In this document: positions 1-8,980 of the stretch, in pieces
Layout of the letters: each line of letters starts with the position of its first letter
Numbering within the stretch: the stretch's first letter is position 1
From: Gemmobacter megaterium
GTDB taxonomy: Bacteria; Pseudomonadota; Alphaproteobacteria; Rhodobacterales; Rhodobacteraceae
DNA length: 64,000 nucleotides
Reading direction: 5' to 3'
Assembly (NCBI RefSeq): GCF_900156815.1
Contig: NZ_FTOT01000001.1
Coordinates: 310,001-374,000, forward strand
The notes under the pieces: generated by a model
What the model was told of the DNA's origin: nothing
Seen by the model: the letters and a program-made list of their open reading frames with translations, nothing else
Databases searched by the model: none
Program-made: the position numbers and the translations under genes

Positions 1-157
1 CGACCACATAGGCCCCCGTCATGGCCAGCGCGCCCTGCGCCATGTTGGCAATGCCCGATGTCTTGTAGATCAGCACGATCCCGGCAGCGATCAGGGCATA
101 CATCAGCCCGACGAACACGCCGTTCACCGCCAGTTCCGCAAGCAGGATCATGTCCAT
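1..157 (-). CDS. livH: Branched-chain amino acid-type ABC transporter permease, N-terminal part (LivH-like)
   Basis: Only the first 52 residues are inside the window; the gene continues past the left edge. The protein begins MDMILLAELAVNG and continues with a hydrophobic helix and the stretch GIVLIYKTSGIANMAQGALA. This matches the N-terminus of LivH-type inner-membrane permeases, where the segment after the first helix ends in a MAQGA/LAQGA motif. It starts three bases after the stop of the acyl-CoA ligase gene and follows livG and that ligase on the same strand, so the three form one operon. The substrate cannot be read from the fragment. With a ligase in the operon, a carboxylic acid (branched-chain, aromatic or fatty) is as likely as an amino acid. 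Confidence 0.8.
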   Translation of the reverse strand, partial: MDMILLAELAVNGVFVGLMYALIAAGIVLIYKTSGIANMAQGALAMTGAYVV

Positions 158-160
158 GTC

Positions 161-2098
161 TCAGACCTCCCGGATGCTCAGGTTGCGGCTCAGCGTGCCC
201 TGCCGGCCATCTTCATAAGTGATCTTGGCGTCGAACGTGACCTCGCGCGCGCCGCCGTACAGCGCGTCGATCAGCCGGGCATAGGTCTGTTCGATCACCT
301 TGCGCCGCAGTTTGCGGGTGCGGGTGATTTCGCCATCATCGGCGTCGAAGTCCTTGTGCAGGTTGACAAAACGGCGAATGCGCAAGGCATCGGGCTGCAA
401 CTCGTTGACGCGGGCGATTTCGGTGGTGATCAGCTCGATCACCTCTGGCTTTTGCGACAGTTCCGCATAGCTGGAATAGGACAGCGACCGCTGTTCGGCC
501 CAGTGCCCGGTTGCCTCGTAGTCGATGCAGACAATCGCGGTCAGGTCGTCGCGCCCGGCGCCCAGCACCGCGATATTGCGGATATAGGGCGAGAATTTCA
601 GCCGGTTCTCGATGAAGGTGGGAATGAAGCGTTCGCCCTGTGCGGTCTCGACCAGTTCGCTTACACGCCCCAACACCACCAGATCGCCACCCGGCTGCAC
701 CCGCCCGGCATCGCCGGTGCGCAGATAGCCATCGGGGGTCAGCGCCTCGGCCGTGGCTTCGGGGTTGTCGGCATAGCCATAAAAGACCGAGGCAGAGCGG
801 ATCAGGATTTCGCCATTGTCGTCGATCCGCACATCCACACCAGGCATGGCGCGGCCCACGGTGTCGATGCGCACGCTGCCTTCGACCTGCGCGGCGGTGA
901 GGGCGCAGGTTTCGGTCTGGCCGTAGAACTGCTTGAGCTGGATCCCCAGGGCGCGGAAGAACAAGAAGGTCTCTTCGCCCATCGCCTCGCCGCCGGTAAA
1001 GGCGCGTTCGGCGCGCGACAGGCCCAGCCAGTCCTTGAGCGGGGCATAGACCAGCAGGTTGCCCAGCCATTCGCGGACCACTTCGGTGGCGGTGGGCTTG
1101 TGGCCCTTGAGGCGCTTGCGCTCCAGTTCGATCGCGCGGGGGATGAACCAGTCGAACAGGCGGCGTTTCAGCGGTGTGCTGTCGGCCATGCCCACCTGGA
1201 TGCGGGTCAACATCGCGTCCCAAGCCCTTGGTGCCGCAAGGTAAAACGTAGGTGCAACCTCGCGCAGGTCATGCAGCGCGGTTTCGGCGCGTTCGGGGAT
1301 GTTGATCACCGCCTGCAACAAGACGCCCGCCGCCAGGCTGAACACGAAGTCCCCGACCCAAGCCGTTGGAAGATATGCAAAAAGCCGTTCTCCCTTGCGG
1401 AAATATCCGCCGGCCTCAGCATTGGCGATCCCGCCGGTGATATTGGAATGGCGCAGCGGAATGCCCTTGGCCAGACCTGTGGTGCCAGAGGAATACAGCA
1501 GCACCGCAGTGTCATCCGCCCCCGCACGGGAGACCAGATCGGCAGCCAGCCCCGGCGCCTCTGCCAGCCGCCTGCGGCCGCGTTCGGCCACCTCGGACAG
1601 GGCGATCAGCCCCGGTTCGGCGTAATGGGCCAGCCCGCGCGGATCGTCATAGACGATGGTGGTGGGGCGCCCGATCTGCGCGCGCAGATCCAGCAGCTTG
1701 TCCACCTGTTCCTGATCTTCGGCCAGGGCGATGTCAGGGTCGCCAAAGCGGACGAAGTTCTTGAACTCCTCGACCGGCACATCGGGATAGACCGGCGAGG
1801 GAAAGGCCCGCAGCGCATTGGCCGCCAGCATGGCGAAATAGATCGTCGCGCGGTTGTCGCCCACCACGGTCAGCGCATGGCCGGGTTTCAGGCCCAGCGT
1901 CTCGAACCCGGCGGCCAGCGCCAGCACCTCGTCCAGCACCTGGACCCAGGTCCATTCGCGCCAGATGCCATATTCGCGTTCGCGGAAACCCGGCTGCCTG
2001 CCCGCCTGCGCCGCATTGGCCGCCAGCGCCGCCACCAGCGTGGCCGGGCGGCCCGCATCATTCACCGGCCAGCCGGTGATCCTGCCCTGCACGCTCAT
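161..2098 (-). CDS. AMP-forming long-chain-type acyl-CoA ligase
   Basis: This 645-residue member of the ANL (adenylate-forming) superfamily should activate a carboxylate to acyl-AMP and then acyl-CoA in the cytoplasm. The phosphate-binding A3 motif LLYSSGTTGLAKG lies near residues 199-211. FYGQTE (A5), TGDAG (A7) and the C-terminal arm are present. The large insertion between A3 and A5, with WLGNLLVYAPLKDWLG, is typical of FAA1-like long-chain ligases found next to Liv transporters. The chosen ATG gives the usual length and overlaps the stop of livG as ATGA; an upstream in-frame ATG would add 45 low-complexity residues buried in livG. The operon position suggests it traps the acid imported by the transporter. 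The substrate is not determined. Confidence 0.88.
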   Translation of the reverse strand: MSVQGRITGWPVNDAGRPATLVAALAANAAQAGRQPGFREREYGIWREWTWVQVLDEVLALAAGFETLGLKPGHALTVVGDNRATIYFAMLAANALRAFPSPVYPDVPVEEFKNFVRFGDPDIALAEDQEQVDKLLDLRAQIGRPTTIVYDDPRGLAHYAEPGLIALSEVAERGRRRLAEAPGLAADLVSRAGADDTAVLLYSSGTTGLAKGIPLRHSNITGGIANAEAGGYFRKGERLFAYLPTAWVGDFVFSLAAGVLLQAVINIPERAETALHDLREVAPTFYLAAPRAWDAMLTRIQVGMADSTPLKRRLFDWFIPRAIELERKRLKGHKPTATEVVREWLGNLLVYAPLKDWLGLSRAERAFTGGEAMGEETFLFFRALGIQLKQFYGQTETCALTAAQVEGSVRIDTVGRAMPGVDVRIDDNGEILIRSASVFYGYADNPEATAEALTPDGYLRTGDAGRVQPGGDLVVLGRVSELVETAQGERFIPTFIENRLKFSPYIRNIAVLGAGRDDLTAIVCIDYEATGHWAEQRSLSYSSYAELSQKPEVIELITTEIARVNELQPDALRIRRFVNLHKDFDADDGEITRTRKLRRKVIEQTYARLIDALYGGAREVTFDAKITYEDGRQGTLSRNLSIREV

Positions 2099-2907
2099 GC
2101 CGCACCCCCCGCATGACGGGCCGCCGCCCGCGCACCCAGATAGGCGGTGATCACGGCCGGATCGGCGATGGTGGCCCGCGGCTCGCCTTGCGCGATCACC
2201 TCGCCATAGGACAGCACCGTCACCCGGTCGCAAAGCGCGGTGACGACATCCATGTGATGTTCGATCAGCAGGATGGTCACATCCCGCTCGTCGCGCGCAT
2301 CCAGGATGAAGCGGGCGATATATTCCTTTTCTTCCTGGTTCATGCCGGCCATCGGCTCGTCCAGGATCAGGAATCGCGGCTCGGCCACCAGCGCGCGCGC
2401 CAGTTCCACCCGCTTTTGCAGCCCCATCGGGATGACATCCACGGGTTCGTCGCGGATGTCCTGCAACTGCATGAAATCAATGATTTCCTCGACGACGCGG
2501 CGATGCGCCAGTTCCTCGCGCTGTGCCCAGATCCAGTAGAACAGGGTGGCCAGCGACGACGGGCGCATGTGGGTGTGGCGCCCGACCAGGATGTTGTCCA
2601 GCACGCTCATCCCCTTGAACAGGGCAAGGTTCTGAAAGGTGCGCGCCACGCCCCTTTTGGCAACCTTGTGCGGCGCCAGTCCGGTGATGCGTTCGCCGTA
2701 CAGTTCCACCTGGCCCGCATTCGGCGGGTAAAAGCCGGTCATCACGTTGACCATCGTGGTCTTGCCCGATCCGTTGGGGCCGACAAGGCCAAAGATCTCG
2801 CCCTTGTGCACCTCGACATCGACGCCTTTCAGCGCCCGAAGCCCGCCGAAAGAGCGTTCGATCCCCGTGCAGCGCAGGATCGGCTGGTCCGTCTTGCGCT
2901 CAGTCAT
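2095..2907 (-). CDS. livG: Branched-chain-type ABC transporter ATP-binding protein (LivG-like)
   Basis: This 270-residue ATPase should power the transporter that includes the downstream permease. Walker A is GPNGSGKTT at residues 43-51. The signature region reads MGLQKRVELARAL, Walker B is FLILDEPMAG near residue 180, and the H-loop histidine is in LLIEHHMDV near residue 213. The C-terminal part with AYLGA is typical of LivG. The start at 2907 gives MTERKTDQPIL; a longer reading adds 41 residues without family resemblance. It is the first gene of a minus-strand run (livG, ligase, livH) and faces the PaaK-like gene across a 281-bp divergent promoter region. The signature motif departs from the canonical LSGGQ, as is common in this subfamily. 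Confidence 0.88.
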   Translation of the reverse strand: MTERKTDQPILRCTGIERSFGGLRALKGVDVEVHKGEIFGLVGPNGSGKTTMVNVMTGFYPPNAGQVELYGERITGLAPHKVAKRGVARTFQNLALFKGMSVLDNILVGRHTHMRPSSLATLFYWIWAQREELAHRRVVEEIIDFMQLQDIRDEPVDVIPMGLQKRVELARALVAEPRFLILDEPMAGMNQEEKEYIARFILDARDERDVTILLIEHHMDVVTALCDRVTVLSYGEVIAQGEPRATIADPAVITAYLGARAAARHAGGAA

Positions 2908-3188
2908 GCTGGGCAGTGGCGCGCAGGGCGCCGTTCTGTGGCTGTGTGGTCTGGACCACGCTCTCCTCCCTGAAATCGTGGTGTCGCAGGCGGTCTCTCG
3001 CCGTCTTGGCGCTATTTGAACCCGTTTCATTTATTTCTGTCAAGCATCTTGTTTCTGGGTAATGCAGGCGCAGAAACCAAGATTTTCACTTGCAGAATTG
3101 AAGTATTTCGTTCGATGTGGAAAAGAATATTGATGAATATGCTTCAGGAAGGCGGGGCTTCCGCCAGTTCGACAGGGAGGAACGCCGG

Positions 3189-4364
3189 ATGACGACCGAT
3201 GAGCGCACGCAGCGTGGCATGGTGGCCGTGGCAGAGACGATTCGGGCGGCACGGGCAGAGGTGCCATGGTGGGCCGCGCGCCTGCCCGATCCGGGGGCAG
3301 GTCCGATGACCGCCGAATCGCTGGCGGCCCTGCCGGTGCTGCGCAAGGCCGACCTGCCGGGCTTGCAAGCGGCCGATCTGCCGTTCGGCGGGCTGGCCGC
3401 GCGGCCAGCGTCGGGGTTTGCGCGGCTGTTCCTGTCGCCCGGTCCGATCTGCGAGCCGGGCGACGGCGCCGATGCAGGGGCCGCGCGGGCGCTGCGCGCA
3501 GCGGGTTTCGGGGCGGGGGACGTTCTGCTCAATACCTTCGGGTATCACCTCACGCCCGCCGGGCTGATGTTCGATGATGCGGCACGCGCTGCCGGGGCTG
3601 CGGTGATCCCTGCGGGCGGCGGCAATACCGAACAGATCGTTGCGGCGATGCGCGCCTATCGTCCGACCGCCTATGCCGGGACGGCGGATTATCTTCATAT
3701 CCTGATCAAGGGGGCCGATGCCGCAGGGGTTCCGCTTGCGATCACCCGTGCCTTCCTGTCGGGCGCGGCGGTCACGCCGACGCTGCGCGCTGCCTTCACC
3801 GGGCGCGGGGTCGAGGTGTTCGAGCTGTACGGGACGGCCGAACTCGGGATCCTCGCCTATGAAACCCCCAGCCATGACGGGATGGTCCTGAACGACGGGA
3901 TCTGGCCCGAGATCGTCGCCCCCGGCACCGGCGCGCCGCTGGCGCCGGGCGAGGTGGGTGAACTGGTTGTCACCCTTTTCCGCACCTCGTATCCGCTGAT
4001 CCGGTTCGCCACCGGGGATCTGACCGCGATTGTCGCCTCTGCCGATGGGGCAGGGCCGCCGCGCCTGCGGGGCTGGATGGGCCGCGCGGATGATGCTGTC
4101 AAGGTCAAGGGCATGTTCCTGCGCCCCGGAATGCTGGCCGAGGTTCTGGCGGCTGTCGGGGCCCCGGCAAGGCCCGCGCGCTTTGTGGTGGACCGGATCG
4201 ACGAACGGGACCGGCTGACGCTGGAGATCGAAGGGCCCGACGATCCGGCCTTGGCCGAGGCGCTGCACAAGTCGGTGCGCAGCGTGACCCGGCTGGGCTG
4301 CGAGCTGCGCTGGTGCGCATCGGGGGCGCTGCCGCAGGGGGCCACGCTCGCCGATCTGCGCTAG
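3189..4364 (+). CDS. PaaK-like (phenylacetate-CoA ligase family) protein with degenerate adenylation motifs
   Basis: The 391-residue product resembles phenylacetate-CoA ligases in its C-terminal two thirds: ELYGTAELGILAYE (A5-like), GEVGELVVTLF, YPLIRFATGDL (A7-like) and DDAVKVKGMFLRPG (A8-like). The N-terminal part is short. Where the SSGTTG phosphate loop should be, it reads LFLSPGPICEPGD, and the catalytic lysine of the last motif is not visible in LPQGATLADLR. It may therefore not adenylate a substrate, or may do so differently. The start follows GGGAGG by 8 bases; an upstream ATG at 3117 lacks such a site. It is divergent from livG and probably shares regulation with that operon. Alternatives are a binding or chaperone-like paralogue, or a CoA transferase-like role. 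Confidence 0.75.
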   Translation: MTTDERTQRGMVAVAETIRAARAEVPWWAARLPDPGAGPMTAESLAALPVLRKADLPGLQAADLPFGGLAARPASGFARLFLSPGPICEPGDGADAGAARALRAAGFGAGDVLLNTFGYHLTPAGLMFDDAARAAGAAVIPAGGGNTEQIVAAMRAYRPTAYAGTADYLHILIKGADAAGVPLAITRAFLSGAAVTPTLRAAFTGRGVEVFELYGTAELGILAYETPSHDGMVLNDGIWPEIVAPGTGAPLAPGEVGELVVTLFRTSYPLIRFATGDLTAIVASADGAGPPRLRGWMGRADDAVKVKGMFLRPGMLAEVLAAVGAPARPARFVVDRIDERDRLTLEIEGPDDPALAEALHKSVRSVTRLGCELRWCASGALPQGATLADLR

Positions 4365-4429
4365 ACCTCTGGCCCCCGGCGGCTGCCGCGCCTAGGCTGT
4401 GCCAAAGCCGCAACCGTGCCGGGGAAACC

Positions 4430-5632
4430 ATGACTGTACCTGCCTTTGCCGACTGGATGTCGCAGACCAACGATGTGACAGAGGTCTTTCTTGCCGCAGG
4501 TCAGATCCCCGATCTGATCAACATGGCAGGGGGGCTGCCCGAGCCGACGCTCTGGCCGGTTGCAGAGATCGCGGATCTGGCGGCCCGTGTGGTGCACGAC
4601 GATCCGGCGCAGGCGCTTGGCTACAGTCCCATCGCAGGGCTGCCTGCGCTGCGCGATGCCATCGCGGCCCGGTTTTCGACGCCCGATCTGCCGCTGGGCC
4701 GCGATAACGTGCTGATCACCACAGGCGGGATGCAGGCGCTGGATCTGCTGGGCAAGGTGCTGCTGGAACCGTGCGGGCAGATCGCCGCCCAGAGCCCCAC
4801 CTATCTGGGTGCGCTCGATGCCTGGCGGCCGCGCGCCCCAGCCTATCGGCCCATGGTTCTGGGCGCCAACGGGTTCGATCCGGTGGCGGCACTGCGCGGC
4901 GCGGCCTTTGCCTATACGGTGCCCAATTTTTCCAACCCCACCGGGCGGCTGGTCGGCACCGCCGAACGCGCGGCCCTGCTGGAGGCGGCGCGCCAGACCG
5001 GCACCTGGCTGGTGGAGGACGATCCCTATGGCACGCTTTGCTACGACGACGCGCCCTTGCCGCGCATTCTGTCGCTGGCGGGAACTGGCGGCGCCTATGA
5101 CGGTCCGGTGATCTATCTGGGAACCCTGTCCAAGGAACTCGCGCCCGGTCTGCGCATCGGCTGGGTGATCGCGGCGCCGCGGATGATTGCGGCGCTGACC
5201 ACGGCCAAACAGGGATCCGACATGTGCACCAGCGGGCTATGCCAGATGATCGCGCTGCGGGCGTTCGAGCATGGCCTTGTTGACCGCATCCAGCCCCAGG
5301 TGCGGGATCTGTACCGCAGCCGCCGCGATGCGCTTTGTGCCGCCATGGACAGGCATCTGTCCGGCGTGCTCGACTGGCAGGTGCCACGGGGTGGCATGTT
5401 CGTCTGGGCCACGGCCCGCGATCCGCGGCTGGATACCGACGGCCTGTTGCGCGTTGCGCTGGAGCACGGGGTCTGCATCGCGCCTGGCAGCGTGTTCGAC
5501 CCGCTGGGCGTGGACCGGCGGTCGCTGCGCATCAACTTCACCCTCAACCCGCCCGACCGTCTGGTCGAGGGGACCAGACGCCTGGCCGGCGCGATTTCCG
5601 CCTGCCTTGCGGCCTGTGGCCCGTCGCTCTGA
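4430..5632 (+). CDS. PLP-dependent class I/II aminotransferase (2-aminoadipate aminotransferase-like)
   Basis: The 400-residue enzyme has fold type I features. PNFSNPTGR is in the middle, the cofactor aspartate region is WLVEDDPYG, and the Schiff-base lysine is K235 in LGTLSKELAPGLRIGW. This combination is typical of the aminotransferases related to MocR regulators and LysN, which transfer amino groups between aromatic, branched or aminoadipate-type amino acids and 2-oxoglutarate. There is no N-terminal helix-turn-helix, so it is an enzyme and not a GntR/MocR fusion. The ATG at 4430 follows GGGGAAACC, a weak ribosome site; the upstream in-frame ATG at 4313 lies inside the previous gene. It starts 65 bp after the PaaK-like gene. 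The exact amino acid substrate is unknown. Confidence 0.88.
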   Translation: MTVPAFADWMSQTNDVTEVFLAAGQIPDLINMAGGLPEPTLWPVAEIADLAARVVHDDPAQALGYSPIAGLPALRDAIAARFSTPDLPLGRDNVLITTGGMQALDLLGKVLLEPCGQIAAQSPTYLGALDAWRPRAPAYRPMVLGANGFDPVAALRGAAFAYTVPNFSNPTGRLVGTAERAALLEAARQTGTWLVEDDPYGTLCYDDAPLPRILSLAGTGGAYDGPVIYLGTLSKELAPGLRIGWVIAAPRMIAALTTAKQGSDMCTSGLCQMIALRAFEHGLVDRIQPQVRDLYRSRRDALCAAMDRHLSGVLDWQVPRGGMFVWATARDPRLDTDGLLRVALEHGVCIAPGSVFDPLGVDRRSLRINFTLNPPDRLVEGTRRLAGAISACLAACGPSL

Positions 5633-5694
5633 CCGCGCAATCCCAAGGGCGAATGGCCGGGACGGATGACAGGGGCAGACGGCCCTGTTTCCCG

Positions 5695-5844
5695 TCACCT
5701 GCGGCGCAGCAGCAGGGCGGCGAGCACAGCGGCGACAGAGGCCAGTGCCATTCCCCAGGGCGGCAGCAGGGACAGCAGCAGAACACTGCCCCCCGCAGCC
5801 GCAAGGACGATCAGGATCAGGATCAGAAACCGGCTTGCAGGCAT
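5695..5844 (-). CDS. Small membrane protein of 49 residues, unknown function
   Basis: The predicted protein starts MPASRFLILILIVLAAAGG and is almost entirely hydrophobic, with two likely transmembrane helices separated by LLPPWG and a terminal LLRRR that would sit in the cytoplasm. The start codon is preceded by AGGGGG nine bases upstream, a good ribosome site. It lies 51 bp after the purC stop on the same strand, so it could be read from the purC transcript. I do not recognise a family. The strong ribosome site and clean two-helix pattern favour a real gene over a chance reading frame, but nothing else supports it. Confidence 0.5.
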   Translation of the reverse strand: MPASRFLILILIVLAAAGGSVLLLSLLPPWGMALASVAAVLAALLLRRR

Positions 5845-5895
5845 GTGCAGTCCCCCTGCGTCCGAAATGGGGGCCATGGCGCGGCCTGCCAAGGG

Positions 5896-6855
5896 TCAGC
5901 GGGTGAACCACGGCTCCAGATTGCCCCGGACGCGGTCCAGCACGCTGGCGCCGCTTTCATCGGGGCCAAAGGGCAGGCCGGTGATCGCCTCGAACGCATC
6001 CATGTAGGTGGCCGAGGTCTGGGCGATCATGTCCGCTGGAATCTCGGGGATCGCATCGGCATAGGGGTCGCAGCGTGCCGCGACCCAGGCGCGGATGACA
6101 TCCTTGTCAAAGCTCGCCGGGCGCGCGCCGGTCTCGAAGGCTTGTGCATAGCTGTCGGCCTTCCAGTAGCGGCTGGAATCCGGGGTGTGGATTTCATCGG
6201 CGATCCGCAGCGTGCCTTCGGCATCCAGCCCGAATTCGTATTTCGTGTCCACAAGGATCAACCCGCGTTCGGCGGCCTCGGCCTGGCCGCGTGCGAACAG
6301 GGCCAGCGCAACCTCGCTGACCCGGTTCCACAGGGCCGGGCTCAACAGCCCCTGATCGACGATCTCTGCTGCGGTCAGCGGCGCATCATGGCCGCCGTCA
6401 AACGCCTTGGAGGTGGGCGTGATGATCGGCGCGGGCAGGGCCGCGTTGTCGCGCAGCCCGTCGGGCAGGGTATGGCCATACATCTGGCGCACGCCTTGCT
6501 TGTACATGGTCAGCACCGAGGTGCCGGTCGTCCCGGCCAGATAGCCGCGCACCACCACCTCGACGGGCAGGATGTCCAGCTTGCGGCCGATCACCACATT
6601 GGGATCGGGATAGGCCAGCACATGATTGGGGCAGATATCGCCGGTGCGGTCGAACCAGTGCCGGGCGATCTGGGTCAGTACCTGACCTTTCCAGGGAATA
6701 CAGGCCAGGATGCGGTCAAAGGCCGACAGCCGGTCCGAGGCAATCAGGATCCGCCGCTCGCCTTCGCCGGTGTCGGGCAGATCATAGCAATCGCGCACCT
6801 TGCCGCGATAATAGTTCGGCAGTTCGGGGATGACGGCTTCGGGCAGGGTGCGCAT
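5896..6855 (-). CDS. purC: Phosphoribosylaminoimidazole-succinocarboxamide synthase (SAICAR synthetase), long form
   Basis: PurC joins aspartate to CAIR with ATP in de novo purine synthesis. The 319-residue protein has [11 protein letters not shown] near residue 15, [25 protein letters not shown] and [13 protein letters not shown], all classic SAICAR synthetase motifs. It is about 60 residues longer than the compact bacterial PurC (about 240-255) and matches the longer type seen in some proteobacteria and in yeast Ade1. The start at 6855 gives [12 protein letters not shown]; the reading frame is open much further upstream but without similarity. No other purine gene is adjacent apart from the small membrane protein downstream. 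It is divergent from the glycosyltransferase gene, with 124 bp between the starts. Confidence 0.95.
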   Translation of the reverse strand: MRTLPEAVIPELPNYYRGKVRDCYDLPDTGEGERRILIASDRLSAFDRILACIPWKGQVLTQIARHWFDRTGDICPNHVLAYPDPNVVIGRKLDILPVEVVVRGYLAGTTGTSVLTMYKQGVRQMYGHTLPDGLRDNAALPAPIITPTSKAFDGGHDAPLTAAEIVDQGLLSPALWNRVSEVALALFARGQAEAAERGLILVDTKYEFGLDAEGTLRIADEIHTPDSSRYWKADSYAQAFETGARPASFDKDVIRAWVAARCDPYADAIPEIPADMIAQTSATYMDAFEAITGLPFGPDESGASVLDRVRGNLEPWFTR

Positions 6856-6979
6856 GGGGCCTCCGGGGGGCTGCGGGCGTGGCGGGGCTATCGCGCCAAG
6901 GCGCGGGCCTGTCAAGGCGGCTTGCCCTGCATGGCCCCGCCATGGCACCACCGGGCCACGAAAATGCGGCGGTGATGCG

Positions 6980-8203
6980 ATGAAACCTGTGATCCTGTTT
7001 GCCTCGGCGGTCTGTCCGGGACAGTTCAGCCTGTTGTGCCAGCATCTCAATGACACCGGCCAGGCCGAAGCCTGGTATCTGACCATGCCGGGCAACAAGG
7101 CGCGCAACGATGCACGCTACACCAACCTTCTGGCCTTTGACCCGGACGGCGACATCAATACGCCCGGCTATTACTATGCCGCGCGGACCGAACGCTCGGC
7201 CCGGCTGTCGCGCGGGTTGCTCAAGGCCGTGCAGGCGTTCATCGCGCAGAAGGGCCGGCCGGATCTGATCGTGTGCCATTCCAACTGGGCGCCGCCGCAG
7301 TTCCTGTTCGATGAAATCGACGTGCCGGTGGTCAGCTATATCGAGTTTCCCAGCTATCATGCCCATGGCTGGGATCCGGCCTATCCGCCCGATCCGGGCC
7401 AGCGCCTGACCGACAGGAATGCCGAGATGGTGGCCTTTCATCAGGTGCTGCGTTCGGCGCTGACCATCGTGCCAAGCGCCTATGCGCGCAGCCTGTTCCC
7501 GCCAGAATTGCAACCGCGCATCGCCGTGCAGTTCGAAGGGTTCGACGTGCGCCCCGACCCCGCCGCGGCCGCTGCTGCGGAGGGGCCGTTCACCCTTGGC
7601 TTTGCCGCCCGCGATCTGTCCAGCGCCAAGGGGCTGGAGGTGTTTGTCCGGCTGGTGGATCAGTTGCGACAGGCCGGTGACGACATGCACTTTGTCGCCA
7701 TCGGCGATCCGGCGGCGCCGACCTATGGCTATGAACAGCAGTTCGTGCATCGGCACTACAAGGACACGACCAAGACCTTCCGCGATTACCTGCTGGACCG
7801 CCATCCGGCGGCGCAGGCGATCGAGTTTCCCGGCAAGCTGCCCTATGATCAGTATGCGGCGCTGGTGAACCGGATTGATCTGTTCCTGTATCCGCTGCGC
7901 CATGGCGTGGCCAACTGGGGGCTGATGGAGATCATGGCGCGCGGCCGGCCGGTGATCGCCTCGGCGCGCAACTTCATTCCCGAGCTGGTGCGGCATGGCG
8001 AGAACGGGCTGGTGTTGCCCGATGACGACGGATTGTGGCTGCGCGAGATCCGGCGCTTGCGGGATGACCCTGCCGAGCGGGCGCGTCTGGGCGCCGCGGC
8101 GGCGCAGACCGGAACGGAGTATCACATCGGGCGGGTTGCGCCAAAGTTCATGGCGCTGTTTCGCCGGGCGATGGCGACGGGCAATCCTGCGCGGGGCGGC
8201 TGA
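6980..8203 (+). CDS. Glycosyltransferase family 4-like protein
   Basis: The 407-residue protein has two Rossmann-like halves. The N-terminal half ([17 protein letters not shown]) ends with a putative acceptor region rich in aromatics around [17 protein letters not shown]. The C-terminal half carries [21 protein letters not shown] and the GT4 E-x7-E-type segment [23 protein letters not shown], which binds the sugar nucleotide. It should transfer a sugar from a nucleotide donor to a glycan or lipid at the inner face of the membrane. There is no signal peptide or membrane helix. The start at 6980 follows GGCGGTGATGCG. There are no other glycan genes next to it, so donor and acceptor are unknown. 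Confidence 0.82.
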   Translation: MKPVILFASAVCPGQFSLLCQHLNDTGQAEAWYLTMPGNKARNDARYTNLLAFDPDGDINTPGYYYAARTERSARLSRGLLKAVQAFIAQKGRPDLIVCHSNWAPPQFLFDEIDVPVVSYIEFPSYHAHGWDPAYPPDPGQRLTDRNAEMVAFHQVLRSALTIVPSAYARSLFPPELQPRIAVQFEGFDVRPDPAAAAAAEGPFTLGFAARDLSSAKGLEVFVRLVDQLRQAGDDMHFVAIGDPAAPTYGYEQQFVHRHYKDTTKTFRDYLLDRHPAAQAIEFPGKLPYDQYAALVNRIDLFLYPLRHGVANWGLMEIMARGRPVIASARNFIPELVRHGENGLVLPDDDGLWLREIRRLRDDPAERARLGAAAAQTGTEYHIGRVAPKFMALFRRAMATGNPARGG

Positions 8204-8234
8204 GGGGAGGCGGTGGCGGTTCACACCGCCATTG

Positions 8235-8264
8235 CCCCCCGAGGGTATTTGGGGAAGGTGAAGG
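8235..8264 (-). repeat. Interspersed intergenic element, copy 1 (reverse orientation)
   Basis: The plus strand reads CCCCCCGAGGGTATTTGGGG followed by AAGGTGAAGG. In the opposite sense this is the CTTTCATCTTGC...AAATACCC...GGGGG element seen again at 23962, 30844 and 35461. It sits in the 109-bp gap between the glycosyltransferase stop and the convergent SDR stop. The tail is diverged (AAGGTGAAGG where other copies have AAGATGAAAG). Confidence 0.7.
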
Positions 8265-8312
8265 GACACGCGGTCCTTGCCGAGTGATCGGCGCGGGAGG
8301 GGGCGGTCCGGA

Positions 8313-8978
8313 TCAGAACGGAACGGGCTGGCCGTCGTAGCTGCGGGAACAGCCGCTGTCGGCGAGATCGAGCGCGTCGAAGCGGCGGATCAACCCGGTG
8401 ACGGCGGTGGCCACGTCGATGTCGGCCTCTGGGCCGCCCATGGCGGTCTGTACCCAGCCGGGGTGATAGATGCCCAGCGAGATGCCTTGTGCGCGCAGGT
8501 CGGTCGCCAGGTTGCGGCCGAGGTTCAGCACCGCTGCCTTGGACGCGCGATAGATATAGCTGCCGCCCGGTGCGCGGGCGTCGGAGCCCATGGCGGAGCC
8601 AAGCAGGGCGATGCGTGGCCGTGTGCCGGACCGCAGGGCCGGCAGCAGCGCCTGTACCGTCAGGAAGGTGCCGGTGACATTGGTTGCAAAGGCTGCCGCC
8701 CACATCGCGGGCGGGTATCCTGTCGCCAGGGGCTGGTCCTTGTCGGGCAGGATCCCGGCATTGCACACCAGCAGATCGAGCGGGGCCGCGCCGCGCGCGG
8801 CGGCCATCGCCTGGATCGAGGCCGGGTCCGTGACATCGAGGGGGTGCCAGGTCACGCCAGGGAGATGGTCCGGCAGGGCGCTGCGGCGCGTTGCCTCGAC
8901 CTGATCGCCGCGGGCGGCAAGCCGGGCCGCGAGGCCATGGCCTATGCCGCGATTGGCGCCGGTGATCAGGACGCGCAT
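8313..8978 (-). CDS. Short-chain dehydrogenase/reductase (SDR)
   Basis: The 221-residue protein is a classical small SDR. The dinucleotide-binding motif is LITGANRGIGHG near residues 4-15, NAG is in LLVCNAGILPD, the active-site region has LGSAMGS, and the catalytic YxxxK is in YIYRASKAAVLN. PGWVQTAMGG follows, as usual. It should carry out NAD(P)-dependent oxidation or reduction of an alcohol/carbonyl in the cytoplasm. It begins two bases downstream of the DUF1178 stop, and NUDIX, DUF1178 and SDR form one tight minus-strand operon. The substrate is unknown; the short length and SDR subtype resemble C-factor-like or YciK-like uncharacterised enzymes. Confidence 0.88.
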   Translation of the reverse strand: MRVLITGANRGIGHGLAARLAARGDQVEATRRSALPDHLPGVTWHPLDVTDPASIQAMAAARGAAPLDLLVCNAGILPDKDQPLATGYPPAMWAAAFATNVTGTFLTVQALLPALRSGTRPRIALLGSAMGSDARAPGGSYIYRASKAAVLNLGRNLATDLRAQGISLGIYHPGWVQTAMGGPEADIDVATAVTGLIRRFDALDLADSGCSRSYDGQPVPF

Positions 8979-8980
8979 CG

